Positions 43,661 to 52,872 of a DNA stretch of 64,000 nucleotides are shown here, piece after piece. Positions within the stretch are counted from its first letter, which is position 1. The number at the start of each line of letters is the position of its first letter. The position numbers were made by a program, and so were the translations under genes. This DNA is from Algibacter luteus (GTDB taxonomy: Bacteria > Bacteroidota > Bacteroidia > Flavobacteriales > Flavobacteriaceae), in assembly GCF_900141715.1 (NCBI RefSeq), contig NZ_FQYK01000002.1, positions 115,495-179,494 on the forward strand, read 5' to 3'. The notes under the pieces are model-generated. The model was not told where the DNA came from. It saw nothing but the letters and a program-made list of their open reading frames with translations, and searched no databases.

Positions 43661-45898
43661 TTAGAAATTAACGGATATCTTTCCTCTTAAAAAGAACGGT
43701 GTTCCGGGAGTAAAATGAATTTCTTCCACAGAATCAGGTTCATTAAATAATCTACTTTCGGTCGCAAATTGGGTTTCGTTCCATTCACTATCAAATAAAT
43801 TTTCAACAATTAAGCCAAACGTCCAGTTTTTATGAGTGTAATTTAAATTTAAATCTGTAATAAAATACCCTTCAGCAACAATTGAATTGTCTTCATTTGC
43901 TGGCCTGTCTTTAATATATCGATAACTCAATCCGCCAGAAAAATTCTTTAAGTTTTTAATATTTAACCCTCCAGACGATGTTAAATCTGGGGCAAGAGGA
44001 ATATAGTCTTCTCCACTAGGTTCTTCGCTACTTCGGGCATACGTATAGTTAATATCGGTATTAAAAAACAACCAATCGTTAAACTGATAACGTAAACCGA
44101 AATCGACGCCATAACGCTTTGTTTTTCCGCTAGGCTCAACAATACCCGCGTCACCAACGTAAACAAATTCTTGTTGTAAAAACAAGCTCCACAAAGCTGC
44201 GTTTATTACCAATCTATCTAATGGTTTAGTAATTAATCCTACGTCTGTGCCAAAAGCCACAGGCAGTGTTTCTTTTCCATTATTAGCGGTAACGACTCTG
44301 GTATCGTTTGAATGATAGCCCAATCCCGTTTTAGCAAATAACTGAAGTTTTGGTGATGAGGCATAAATAACATTTAATTTTGGACTCAGTAAAACCTTAT
44401 TCTCGCTTTTATTATCATAAGTTTCGGTTAGTAAATTTTCATAATCAAAATTGAAATAATCTAAACGTAACCCAGGGTTTAATGTCCATTTTTTCTTCTT
44501 GTAAGTTAAGTTAGCAAACGAAAATCCGTTTAATTCATCTACATTTCCGTAGGCTAAACGTTCCAGTAATTCTTGTCTGTTTTTTGTTCTTGATAGTTGC
44601 ACATCGTTGACATCGTCATATCTGAAACCAACCCCAAGCTCATATTTCAATTGTGCATCATGGTCTTCAAGATGAAAAGAATGCTCAAAAACTGTTTTTC
44701 CACCAATGATGGTTCTATTTTCATATTGACGAATTTGATCTGCATTTACTGGGTCTTCCAAAAAGAAGGTGAAATTCGAAAACAATTCAAAATCGTACTT
44801 TGAAAGATATGCCGATGATTTAATGGAAGAATGCTCGTCTAATATTTTGTTGTGACTTACCCAAAAATTACTTCTGCTGGTATTACCTCCTTCGGTATCA
44901 TCAATAGCTCCAAATCGACTTATTTGACCACTTTCAACAGCTCGCACAGGTATTTGTCCGGAGGCATCCCATTTACTCTGAAAGTGAGAAATAGCTAGAT
45001 TAAATTCTTGGTCCTTATAATTATTAAAATTATAACGCCCCATGATATTAATACGATTAAAATTTTGGGGAGACTCAAAAACACCATCCGAAAGCATTAG
45101 CTCTGAAGCTAAATATGCAGAACTATTTTCTGCATCAATTAGTTTTACCATACTTAAGGCACGTAATGTGTTAAATTGACCAGCTTCCAGTGAAAGTATA
45201 TTATTATCAATGGTCTTTTTGGTATTAATATCAACATAACCAGCTGTATTGAAATTGCCTTTATCTGCGTAATAAGAACCTTTACCAAAGTCGATATTAT
45301 CAATAGTTTCTGGAATAATGAAGTGCATATCTGCGTAACCTTGACCATGTGCATGAGACACCATATTTACAGGCATTCCATCTACATCTATAGAGATATC
45401 CGTTCCGTGGTCGATATCAAAACCTCGTAAAAATATTTGTTCCGCTTTTCCACCGCCGGCATGTTGCCCAATAATTAAACCGGGTATTTTACGCAGTACT
45501 TCTTGCGACGATTTTACCGGACTAGTTTTTAAGTCTAGATTTAAAAAGGTACTTAAAACATTTACTTTTGAAACTATTAAAACTTGGTCTAAGGATGCCG
45601 AAGAAATTGATAAATTAATCTGGACTTTACTATCTAAATGAGATTCGTTGATTAAAAGCTCTTGATTTTCGTAACCTAACTGATAGAAATACACGACATC
45701 GCCAATAGAGATGTCATCTAATTCAAAATACCCCGAAACATTAGTATAAGTATATGCTCCTGTATTTTTATTGTAAACCCCAACACCCTGTAACGGTTTA
45801 CTATTATCGTCTGAAATTACTGTTCCGCTTAGTTCATGCGCGTTTACGACACCAAAACTACAAGCAAACAACAATAATGTTATTATTTTTTTAAACAT
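43661..45898 (-). CDS. TonB-dependent outer-membrane receptor with a carboxypeptidase-regulatory-like domain
   Basis: 745 aa. There is a signal peptide (MFKKIITLLLFACSFGVVNA), then a CarboxypepD-reg-like beta-sandwich (ELSGTVISDDNSKPLQGVGV, about 22-105), then a plug domain (SSQEVLRKIPGLIIGQ, IFLRGFDIDHGTDISIDVDG, PVNMVSHAHGQGYADMHFII) and a 22-strand-type barrel ending in a terminal Phe (GKISVNF). Such receptors import siderophores, metals or cofactors using TonB energy. It lies 112 bp downstream of the His-rich protein gene and at the end of the NRPS minus arm, so uptake of the NRPS product or its metal complex is possible. A connection with the HupE/UreJ gene on the other arm is suggestive. 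Confidence 0.9.
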   Translation of the reverse strand: MFKKIITLLLFACSFGVVNAHELSGTVISDDNSKPLQGVGVYNKNTGAYTYTNVSGYFELDDISIGDVVYFYQLGYENQELLINESHLDSKVQINLSISSASLDQVLIVSKVNVLSTFLNLDLKTSPVKSSQEVLRKIPGLIIGQHAGGGKAEQIFLRGFDIDHGTDISIDVDGMPVNMVSHAHGQGYADMHFIIPETIDNIDFGKGSYYADKGNFNTAGYVDINTKKTIDNNILSLEAGQFNTLRALSMVKLIDAENSSAYLASELMLSDGVFESPQNFNRINIMGRYNFNNYKDQEFNLAISHFQSKWDASGQIPVRAVESGQISRFGAIDDTEGGNTSRSNFWVSHNKILDEHSSIKSSAYLSKYDFELFSNFTFFLEDPVNADQIRQYENRTIIGGKTVFEHSFHLEDHDAQLKYELGVGFRYDDVNDVQLSRTKNRQELLERLAYGNVDELNGFSFANLTYKKKKWTLNPGLRLDYFNFDYENLLTETYDNKSENKVLLSPKLNVIYASSPKLQLFAKTGLGYHSNDTRVVTANNGKETLPVAFGTDVGLITKPLDRLVINAALWSLFLQQEFVYVGDAGIVEPSGKTKRYGVDFGLRYQFNDWLFFNTDINYTYARSSEEPSGEDYIPLAPDLTSSGGLNIKNLKNFSGGLSYRYIKDRPANEDNSIVAEGYFITDLNLNYTHKNWTFGLIVENLFDSEWNETQFATESRLFNEPDSVEEIHFTPGTPFFLRGKISVNF

Positions 45899-46010
45899 AA
45901 CAATTGTATTTTTTCAAATGAAAGTGTTGTACATCCAAATGAGTTGATAAATAAAATAGAATTTTTCCTTCTTGTTGTTATTATTTTATTCAACAAAAAG
46001 TCCAATACAA

Positions 46011-46478
46011 TTATGTTTGCTGCGGAGGTACCAATATGCCTCTTTGAAACCCTTTTTGAATTTTTTGTTTAGTAAATGAAAACAAATGTTTGTCGGGAAG
46101 AGTTGGTGTGAGTAGTTGATTGTGATAAGAATAGTCAGTAGTTAAATGTTTATCAATTTTCAAATTTAAAATGATGGACTTTTCTTGATTTTTATCCGAA
46201 TTTAAAGCCTTCAATATGTTATTCAGAACTTGTAAAAGTTTATGATCATGAACTTCTTCTGACACATTAAATGTATGACTTTCATGCACTTCATAATTTG
46301 AATTTGTTTGAATGGAATGCGTTAATACAGAATCAGGCATTTCAAGCTGATGCACAAGAATATGTAATAATTTATTCAATTCATTATGAGATGGTCCAAA
46401 AACATAGCAAATGCTCATAGCTATAACAACTACCTTTAAAACAAATGGCTTCAAGCCTTTTTGAGCATTTTTATTCAT
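46011..46478 (-). CDS. His-rich small membrane-anchored or exported protein, unknown
   Basis: 155 aa. A basic N-terminus (MNKNAQKGLKP) and one hydrophobic span (FVLKVVVIAMSICYVFG) are followed by a hydrophilic domain rich in histidine (HILVHQ, VHESHTF, VHDHK, YHNQ, KH). The C-terminus ends RGILVPPQQT. No family is recognised. Its start overlaps the NRPS module end by 8 bp, so it is translationally coupled to that gene, and it sits just before a TonB receptor gene. The His content suggests metal binding at the inner membrane or in the periplasm, which is inference. Confidence 0.65.
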   Translation of the reverse strand: MNKNAQKGLKPFVLKVVVIAMSICYVFGPSHNELNKLLHILVHQLEMPDSVLTHSIQTNSNYEVHESHTFNVSEEVHDHKLLQVLNNILKALNSDKNQEKSIILNLKIDKHLTTDYSYHNQLLTPTLPDKHLFSFTKQKIQKGFQRGILVPPQQT

Positions 46479-49400
46479 TTAATAATTCAGTTAAAACTTT
46501 TTCTATATTATCAGCATAAGATGCAATAGTCGGGTAATTAAATACATCGGTAATTGAAATATCCAATTCTAAAATTGATTTTAATCTAGAAGTAATAGAA
46601 ATAGCATTTAATGAATTTCCACCAATTCTTATAAAATTATCATGAACCCCAATTACATCAATTCCTAAAACTTCTTTCCAAACATCATGTATTATTTCGT
46701 CAATTTCATTTCTTGGAGATACATACGAACTTTTGTTAAAAGCGGTTTTATTTTTTATTTGAACATTATTTTTCGGGAGTTTTTTTCTGTCTACTTTTCC
46801 ACTAGATAAAAGTTCAAATGCTTCTGTATGAATATAAAATTGAGGAATCATATATAAGGGAAGTTTAAGCTCTAATACACTAGTAATATTTGATGTATCC
46901 ACTTTTTCTCCTGTATAATATGCAACGAGATTCTCTGCTTCGTCCACTGTTACAATTGCTTGGGATATAACCGTATATTTCTCAATATTTTTCTCGATTT
47001 CACCAAGTTCTATTCTTAACCCTCTAAGTTTTATTTGATTATCAATTCTTCCATGATATTCTATTACACCATCATCTCTATATCTTGCAAGATCTCCCGT
47101 TTTATACATTTTTGCTTTGGGATTATCAGAAAAGATATCTTTTACAAAACGTTCATTTGTAAGAGCCTCTCTATTCAAATATCCTTTTGCTACTTGTTTC
47201 CCTGCGATATATAGTTCACCTTTTAAACCTATTGGTAATTGGTTTAATTTTTCATCTAAAATATAAAGCTGTGTGTTGGCAACAGGTTTACCTATTGGGA
47301 TGCCGTTAGAGAGTTCTGATTTTTTACAATGCCAACTTGTTACATCAACCGAAGCTTCTGTTGGGCCATATAAGTTGTGAATATCTAAATTTAATCTGTC
47401 ATAGGTTTTCTCAACTACTGGAATAGATAAGGCTTCGCCGCTACAAAAAATCCGTTTAAGACTTGTACAGTTTTCAACACCTTCAGTTTGAATAAAAATA
47501 TTTAACATAGAAGGCACAAAGTGTATATTAGTGACTTTGTGATGCCTAATTGTATGTATTAGTCCATCTGGATTCATGTGGCCATCAGGAATTTCAACAA
47601 TGAGTTTTGCACCTACTTGAAGTGGCCAAAACAATTCCCAAACTGATACATCAAAAGTGATTGGTGTTTTTTGAATAAATGTATCTTTACTAGTAATTGG
47701 ATAATCGTTATTCATCCAATTAAGTCGATTGCAAATGCCTTCGTGATGGCATTTTACACCTTTTGGCTCTCCGGTGCTACCCGAAGTATATATTATATAG
47801 GCTAAATCATCTGATTGCGAATCTATTACAGGTGAATCAGCATTTAACGAAGAAACCTGCTTTTCTATAACTTGAACATTAAAACAATTTGTACTTTTTA
47901 AAACTGTTTGTACTATATTATTATGATTATAAAACAGTGTTTTTACATTAGCATCATTTATGATAAATTCTAAACGTTCATCAGGAATATTAGTATCAAT
48001 CGGTAAATATGCTGCACCTGCTTTTAAAACCCCATAGATGTAAACCATCATTTCTAATGATCTTTCGAGACTTACGGCTACAATATCCTTTTTTTGAATT
48101 CCATTTTGAATCAGAAAATGAGCGACTTGATTTGATTTTTTATCCAGTTCTTGATAGGTAAGCGATGTTTCCTTGAAAACAAGTGCTTCATGATTTGGAG
48201 TTTTCTGCACTTGTTTTTGAAACTTAGACAATAGTGTTTCATTTTCAAGATAATCAACAAAAGTTTCATTCCACGATTTTATTTTTACTACTTCAGCATC
48301 AGTAATCAGATTTACAGTATTAATTTCCTGAGTATAATCTTCAATAAAAGCATCTAATAACTTTAAAAAATGTTGAGGAATTGCTTGTTGCTTTTCAGCA
48401 TTAAAAACTCTTGTGTTTAAATCAAAATAAAGTTGTTTTTCTCCAGAGCTATCAAAATCGTGAACGTGAAAACGAATGTGATGTCTCGGATCTGTGTGAC
48501 CTGAGTGCACCCATGATGTTTTTACAGAAGCTCCATTAAATTCAGAATTCGCCGTATTTATGTAATTAAAAAAAACATTGAAATCCCTATTTAATTCTGC
48601 TGTAGATGCCCCAACCTTTGCGTTTTTAAGAAAACTATTACTCTCAACTTGAATCTTTTGCAAAAGCGACAAAAACGTCTCATTTTCTTCAATATCAGTT
48701 TGCAAAGGAAATGCTTCTACAAAATATCCTATAGTATTTCTAAAGTTATTAGTGGACCTATTATGAGTTGGAGAACCAATAACTAAATTTTCCTGACCAC
48801 TAATCCTGTAAATGAATGCGAAAAGCGTTGTTAGAAATATATTAAATATTGTTAATTCTAAATTCCAACCTTTTAAACCTCTAATATTTGCTAAATCATA
48901 TAACTTTTGAGTACGTTCTATCCCAAGATTTAGGTTTACACGGTTTGAGGCTGTATCTAATAAAACATTTTTTATACCATATAAAGATGGCGGCGTAAGA
49001 AATTTTATTTGTTTTTCTTTCCAGTGATTTAGTACATCTTTGTTTTTATCTTGCTTTATAATTTCTTGATTATAAGCAACAAATTCCTGATAAGAAAGTA
49101 AATCATCAATATTATCCAATTGATTTTGCAATGTCTTCGAATACAATTCGGACATTTTAGAAAACATAATAGTTGAGCTCCAACCATCGGTAATTAAATG
49201 ATGCTGATTGATATACCAGATAAAATTTTCTTCAGAACATTTTATTAAAACACTATCAAATACGCGCGTTTTTAAATCAAAAAGAATCTGAATTCTTTCT
49301 TTTAGCCATGCATTATAAACTTCTTTAGGATTTTTCAGAGTTGAAAAATCTAAAAATTCAACTTCATAATCAATTGAAGGTAAATACTTTTGAATGGGCT

Positions 49401-49605
49401 CGCCATCTTTTAATTCGAAAACAGAACGTAGAACATCACATTTCTCAATTAATTTTTTAAAGGCCAATTTAAAATGAGGAACAGAAATGGCATCTTCAAT
49501 CTCATATATCATGACCATGTTGTACATAGGCGAATCTGGATTTAATTCCTGACCCAACCATAGTAACTTTTGGTTTTGAGCTAAAAATGTAAAATTTGTT
49601 ACCAT
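46471..49605 (-). CDS. NRPS module C-A-T, predicted serine-activating
   Basis: 1044 aa. The condensation domain (about 1-430) has HHLITDGWS with HHxxxDG at 135-141. The adenylation domain (about 455-960) shows YIIYTSGSTGEPKG (A3), NLYGPTEASVD (A5), YKTGDLARYRDDG (A7), GRIDNQIKLRGLRIELGEIE (A8) and SSGKVDRKKLP (A10). Pocket residues read by eye against EntF (FDVSVWE, NIHFVPSML, IFCSGEA, NLYGPTEASVD) give D-V-W-H-F-S-L-V-D, the serine code of enterobactin synthase. A carrier domain ends the protein with IGGNSL (Ser998). By gene order it should accept the acyl group from the upstream carrier protein and add Ser. It overlaps the His-rich protein gene by 8 bp. Confidence 0.95.
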   Translation of the reverse strand: MVTNFTFLAQNQKLLWLGQELNPDSPMYNMVMIYEIEDAISVPHFKLAFKKLIEKCDVLRSVFELKDGEPIQKYLPSIDYEVEFLDFSTLKNPKEVYNAWLKERIQILFDLKTRVFDSVLIKCSEENFIWYINQHHLITDGWSSTIMFSKMSELYSKTLQNQLDNIDDLLSYQEFVAYNQEIIKQDKNKDVLNHWKEKQIKFLTPPSLYGIKNVLLDTASNRVNLNLGIERTQKLYDLANIRGLKGWNLELTIFNIFLTTLFAFIYRISGQENLVIGSPTHNRSTNNFRNTIGYFVEAFPLQTDIEENETFLSLLQKIQVESNSFLKNAKVGASTAELNRDFNVFFNYINTANSEFNGASVKTSWVHSGHTDPRHHIRFHVHDFDSSGEKQLYFDLNTRVFNAEKQQAIPQHFLKLLDAFIEDYTQEINTVNLITDAEVVKIKSWNETFVDYLENETLLSKFQKQVQKTPNHEALVFKETSLTYQELDKKSNQVAHFLIQNGIQKKDIVAVSLERSLEMMVYIYGVLKAGAAYLPIDTNIPDERLEFIINDANVKTLFYNHNNIVQTVLKSTNCFNVQVIEKQVSSLNADSPVIDSQSDDLAYIIYTSGSTGEPKGVKCHHEGICNRLNWMNNDYPITSKDTFIQKTPITFDVSVWELFWPLQVGAKLIVEIPDGHMNPDGLIHTIRHHKVTNIHFVPSMLNIFIQTEGVENCTSLKRIFCSGEALSIPVVEKTYDRLNLDIHNLYGPTEASVDVTSWHCKKSELSNGIPIGKPVANTQLYILDEKLNQLPIGLKGELYIAGKQVAKGYLNREALTNERFVKDIFSDNPKAKMYKTGDLARYRDDGVIEYHGRIDNQIKLRGLRIELGEIEKNIEKYTVISQAIVTVDEAENLVAYYTGEKVDTSNITSVLELKLPLYMIPQFYIHTEAFELLSSGKVDRKKLPKNNVQIKNKTAFNKSSYVSPRNEIDEIIHDVWKEVLGIDVIGVHDNFIRIGGNSLNAISITSRLKSILELDISITDVFNYPTIASYADNIEKVLTELLNE

Positions 49606-49626
49606 TTTAATTTTTCACATTATTAA

Positions 49627-49863
49627 TCATACTTTGGAGTTAATGTATTTACATATACTTTCCACTGTCATAAAATTTTCAATTACCATTTCTTCAGGAG
49701 CCACTTGAATACTATAAGCTTCTTCAATAAATGAGATTAACTTCATCATACCTAATGAGTCTAAAATACCACTTCCTAAAAGATCGTCTGTTAGTTCTAA
49801 ACCATCTTCAATTTCTTCATTTGCAAGTTCCTGCTCGATATGCTTTATTATGGATTCTTCCAC
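49627..49863 (-). CDS. Stand-alone peptidyl carrier protein
   Basis: 78 aa four-helix carrier protein: DDLLGSGILDSLGMMKLISF, with phosphopantetheine attachment at Ser36 (DSL). It lies 4 bp after the adenylation gene and 21 bp before the C-A-T module. With the neighbouring adenylation protein and dehydrogenase it forms the PltL/PltF/PltE-like set in which prolyl-carrier is oxidised to pyrrolyl-2-carboxyl-carrier (established for pyoluteorin, prodigiosin and others). The Sfp-type enzyme at the end of the other arm would activate it. Confidence 0.9.
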   Translation of the reverse strand: MEESIIKHIEQELANEEIEDGLELTDDLLGSGILDSLGMMKLISFIEEAYSIQVAPEEMVIENFMTVESICKYINSKV

Positions 49864-49867
49864 TCTA

Positions 49868-51427
49868 TTATGGTTTAATTATTTTTTCCATTTCTTTTCT
49901 ATTAATTTTTCCTGTACTGGTTCTCGGAAATGCATCTAATATTAATATTTTACTTGGTAAAGCGTAAACAGGTAATTCGTTATTACAATGTTTTTCAAGA
50001 TCTTTTGTGCTTATTTTAGAATTTTTATCCGTTAACACAGTTGCTATTAATTCTTTTTCTTCTTTTAAATCTGCAAGAACTACAGCTGCTTCGACAACAC
50101 CTTTGAATTTTAAAAGTATATTTTCTATTTCATCAATTTCAATTCGGAAGCCTCTAAGCTTTATTTGTCTATCCTTTCTTCCTAAAAAAAGTAGTTCTCC
50201 CTTATTATTTAACTTTACCAAATCTCCCGTTCTGTAATAAACATGCATAAAACCTGGCGCAACCTCTAAATTGTACATAGATTTTTCAGTTAGAGCTATA
50301 TTATTCCAATAACCTTGCATCATGGTTGCCGACCTTATAACTAATAAACCTACTTCACCTTCTTTTACCTCATTATCATTTTCATCAAGAATTTTAAACT
50401 CTGTGTTCCCCCAAGTTGTACCTATCGGAATTGTGTCATCTCCAATAGGAGGTTCATATAAATTATAGTTTGTACATTGATTTAATTCTGTAGGTCCATA
50501 TATATTGCTATATATTGCATGAGGCCATATTTTCATTAACGCTCTTAATTGCTTTGTTGGAAAAACTTCTCCCGAAAATAATACCCATCTCAAACTTGAA
50601 AAATCTCTATTTTTAATACCTCCGTTCAACATTAATTGAACTAAAACTAATGGCACCGAAAACCAAATAGTTAATTGTTCTTTTTCCATCAATTCAGCTA
50701 AACTCACTGGAAATTTGAGATGGCCATCAGAAACTATAACAGTAGTAGCTCCAGCTAATGGTGCTGAAAAGTAACCTAGAATAGATGGATCAAAGTGCAA
50801 AGGAGCTACATTAGCAACTTTATCTGTTGGTTTAAAATCATATAAGTCTACCACTAATTCTGCAAAAGCAAGTGCGCTATTGTGGGTGTGCATAATACCT
50901 TTTGGAGTTCCTGTACTACCTGAAGTATAGAGAATATAAGATAAATCTTCTCCTAAAATATTTGCTGGAACGTAATTTTTTAATGATATTTTAAAAACAT
51001 CTTCCCAGGTGATTGATTTAAATCCTTCTTCATTTGAAATTCCAACAATGCTTGTTAAATTCTTATTTTTTAAAGTAAGCTTTTTGATTTTTTTGATCTG
51101 TTGAGGAATTGTGATTACATGCTTTATACCACAATCTTCAATTAAAAATTTAGCACGCTCCAGGGGTGAAAATGGATCTATAGGCACATAAGCTGCTCCA
51201 GATTTTAAGATACCGTAAACTGCGATTGCAGTTTCTAAACATCGAGGCATTAATATACCAACCCTATCTCCTTTTTTTATTCCTAAATTATATAAGTGTT
51301 TAGCTAATTGAGAAGATTTCACATCTAAATCGTTGAATGAAATTACTTCATTCAAATATCTAAACGCGTCGTTGTGACCAAATTCTTTTGCGGAATTTTG
51401 ACAAATCTGTACTAAGTTATATATCAA
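49868..51427 (-). CDS. Stand-alone adenylation protein, predicted proline-activating
   Basis: 519 aa with A motifs YILYTSGSTGTPKG, SNIYGPTELNQC, YYRTGDLVKLNNKG, GRKDRQIKLRGFRIEIDEIE and TSTGKINRKE; no condensation or carrier domain. By eye the pocket residues are D-P-L-F-L-S-I-Q-C (FDPSILG, IWFSVP, VLFSG, NIYGP, ELNQC), partly like D-L-L-Y-L-A-L-V-C, which I recall for the prolyl-activating enzymes of pyrrole pathways. The adjacent carrier and dehydrogenase genes point the same way. Expected reaction: L-Pro + ATP, then loading on the stand-alone carrier. The specificity is inference; the enzyme class is certain. Confidence 0.9.
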   Translation of the reverse strand: MIYNLVQICQNSAKEFGHNDAFRYLNEVISFNDLDVKSSQLAKHLYNLGIKKGDRVGILMPRCLETAIAVYGILKSGAAYVPIDPFSPLERAKFLIEDCGIKHVITIPQQIKKIKKLTLKNKNLTSIVGISNEEGFKSITWEDVFKISLKNYVPANILGEDLSYILYTSGSTGTPKGIMHTHNSALAFAELVVDLYDFKPTDKVANVAPLHFDPSILGYFSAPLAGATTVIVSDGHLKFPVSLAELMEKEQLTIWFSVPLVLVQLMLNGGIKNRDFSSLRWVLFSGEVFPTKQLRALMKIWPHAIYSNIYGPTELNQCTNYNLYEPPIGDDTIPIGTTWGNTEFKILDENDNEVKEGEVGLLVIRSATMMQGYWNNIALTEKSMYNLEVAPGFMHVYYRTGDLVKLNNKGELLFLGRKDRQIKLRGFRIEIDEIENILLKFKGVVEAAVVLADLKEEKELIATVLTDKNSKISTKDLEKHCNNELPVYALPSKILILDAFPRTSTGKINRKEMEKIIKP

Positions 51428-51449
51428 TATATCTTTATTTATAAAAGTT

Positions 51450-52601
51450 TTAAAGCCCTAAAAGCTTTGAAATAATATTCCTTTGAATATCTGAGGTTCC
51501 TGCATATATTACGCCTCCAACAGAATCTCTTAAATCTCGCTCTACTTCATTTTCCGATAGGTACCCATAACCGCCATGATTCCGAATTGTGTCTAAGCTA
51601 GACAAAACATAACTTTCACTTAATTGCAATTTTAAGAGTGAAGACTCCAACATTGCTGGTCTTCCTTGGTCTTTAATCCAAGCCACATTATAAAGTAATA
51701 ATCGTGATGTTTCTAAACGTAATTTCATGTCGGCAATCCTATTAGAGACTGATTGGAACTCACCAACCGATTTTCCAAATTGCTTTCTTTCTTTAACATA
51801 CGCAATGGATTGTTCTAATTGATACTCCATAGCACCTAGCTGACTTGCCAATATACTGCATCGATCATATTCCAAAGAATGATTAGTAATACTCCAACCT
51901 GCGCCCTCTTTACCCAATCTATTCTTTTCTGGCACAAAACAATCCTTAAAATACAAGCTTCCAATTGGTACAGTACGCAAGCCCATTTTTTCTTTGTTAG
52001 AACTAACGGTAAAACCCATAGTGTTGGTTTCTACAATAAACGCAGATATGCCCCATTTTCCTAATTTGGAATTAGTTACAGCAAAAATTAATGCTAAATC
52101 TGCAACCGGTGCCAAAGTAATCAAGCATTTTTCACCGTTTAGTATATAACCCCCATCTACTTTTGTTGCAGATGTTTGCATACTAAAAACATCTGAACCT
52201 GCATTTGGTTCTGTAAGTGCATGACACGCTATTTTTTTTCCTGAAATTAAAGGAGGTAAAAATCTTTGCTTTTGTTCGTCTGTTCCAAATTGTTCAATAG
52301 GTAATTGAACTGTCCACATTTGAGCACTTAGCGCAAAAGGCAACCCATTATCTCTACAACCATAACCCAAGCCTTCCATTGCAAGGGTTGCACTGAGTAA
52401 ATCTAGTTTAATTTTATATCCACCATATTCAGGCGAAACTGAAATACCTAATACTCCAAAATCAGCACATTTTTGCCAATCTTCTTTAGAAAAAGATAAG
52501 TCCTTATCTCGTTCATATATTGATGTATTTAAAACTTTTTTTGCGAATTCACTAAAATCTGATTTTAGTTGCTGTTGTACTTTTGTTAAGGAAAAATTCA
52601 A
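51450..52601 (-). CDS. Acyl-CoA dehydrogenase-like flavoenzyme, predicted prolyl-carrier oxidase
   Basis: 383 aa, full acyl-CoA dehydrogenase fold with FAD-binding signature CHALTEPNAGSD and the C-terminal GGYGYLSENEVERDLRD. In ordinary short- and medium-chain enzymes the catalytic base is the Glu of YEGTSEIQ; here that position is Ala (IYAGTSDIQRN). An acidic pair lies on the central helix at SLEYDR (Glu244, Asp246), where isovaleryl-type and prolyl-carrier dehydrogenases place their base. Together with the A and carrier genes this supports oxidation of prolyl-carrier to pyrrolyl-carrier. First gene of the minus arm. Confidence 0.85.
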   Translation of the reverse strand: MNFSLTKVQQQLKSDFSEFAKKVLNTSIYERDKDLSFSKEDWQKCADFGVLGISVSPEYGGYKIKLDLLSATLAMEGLGYGCRDNGLPFALSAQMWTVQLPIEQFGTDEQKQRFLPPLISGKKIACHALTEPNAGSDVFSMQTSATKVDGGYILNGEKCLITLAPVADLALIFAVTNSKLGKWGISAFIVETNTMGFTVSSNKEKMGLRTVPIGSLYFKDCFVPEKNRLGKEGAGWSITNHSLEYDRCSILASQLGAMEYQLEQSIAYVKERKQFGKSVGEFQSVSNRIADMKLRLETSRLLLYNVAWIKDQGRPAMLESSLLKLQLSESYVLSSLDTIRNHGGYGYLSENEVERDLRDSVGGVIYAGTSDIQRNIISKLLGL

Positions 52602-52872
52602 TTTTTTTTATAACAATTAACTCAAATAATTATAACAATACAAAAACTATCGACATGGAACTTCTAATATCGTTAAACTTTTATTTTTAATAAAATTTAC
52701 TAAAATACTTCATCTTTTTCTTGATTTTATACACTTCATCGACAAAATCATACAAATAAGTTTTTATATTTCTTTTATTCATAATATTCTCAATATCTTC
52801 TAAAAAAATCATTTTCTCAAAACCAATAAACCTAATAATTGTTTAAGGTATATTGATTTTTAAAAAATATAT
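52602..52872. promoter_or_regulatory. Divergent AT-rich intergenic region driving both NRPS arms
   Basis: 271 bp between the dehydrogenase and oxygenase starts. It must hold promoters for both arms. It is extremely AT-rich; no exact TTG-N19-TAnnTTTG was found on either strand. The heptamer ATCGACA occurs twice, at about 52651 and 52739, as a possible operator, with weak support. No regulator gene is adjacent. Confidence 0.4.
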
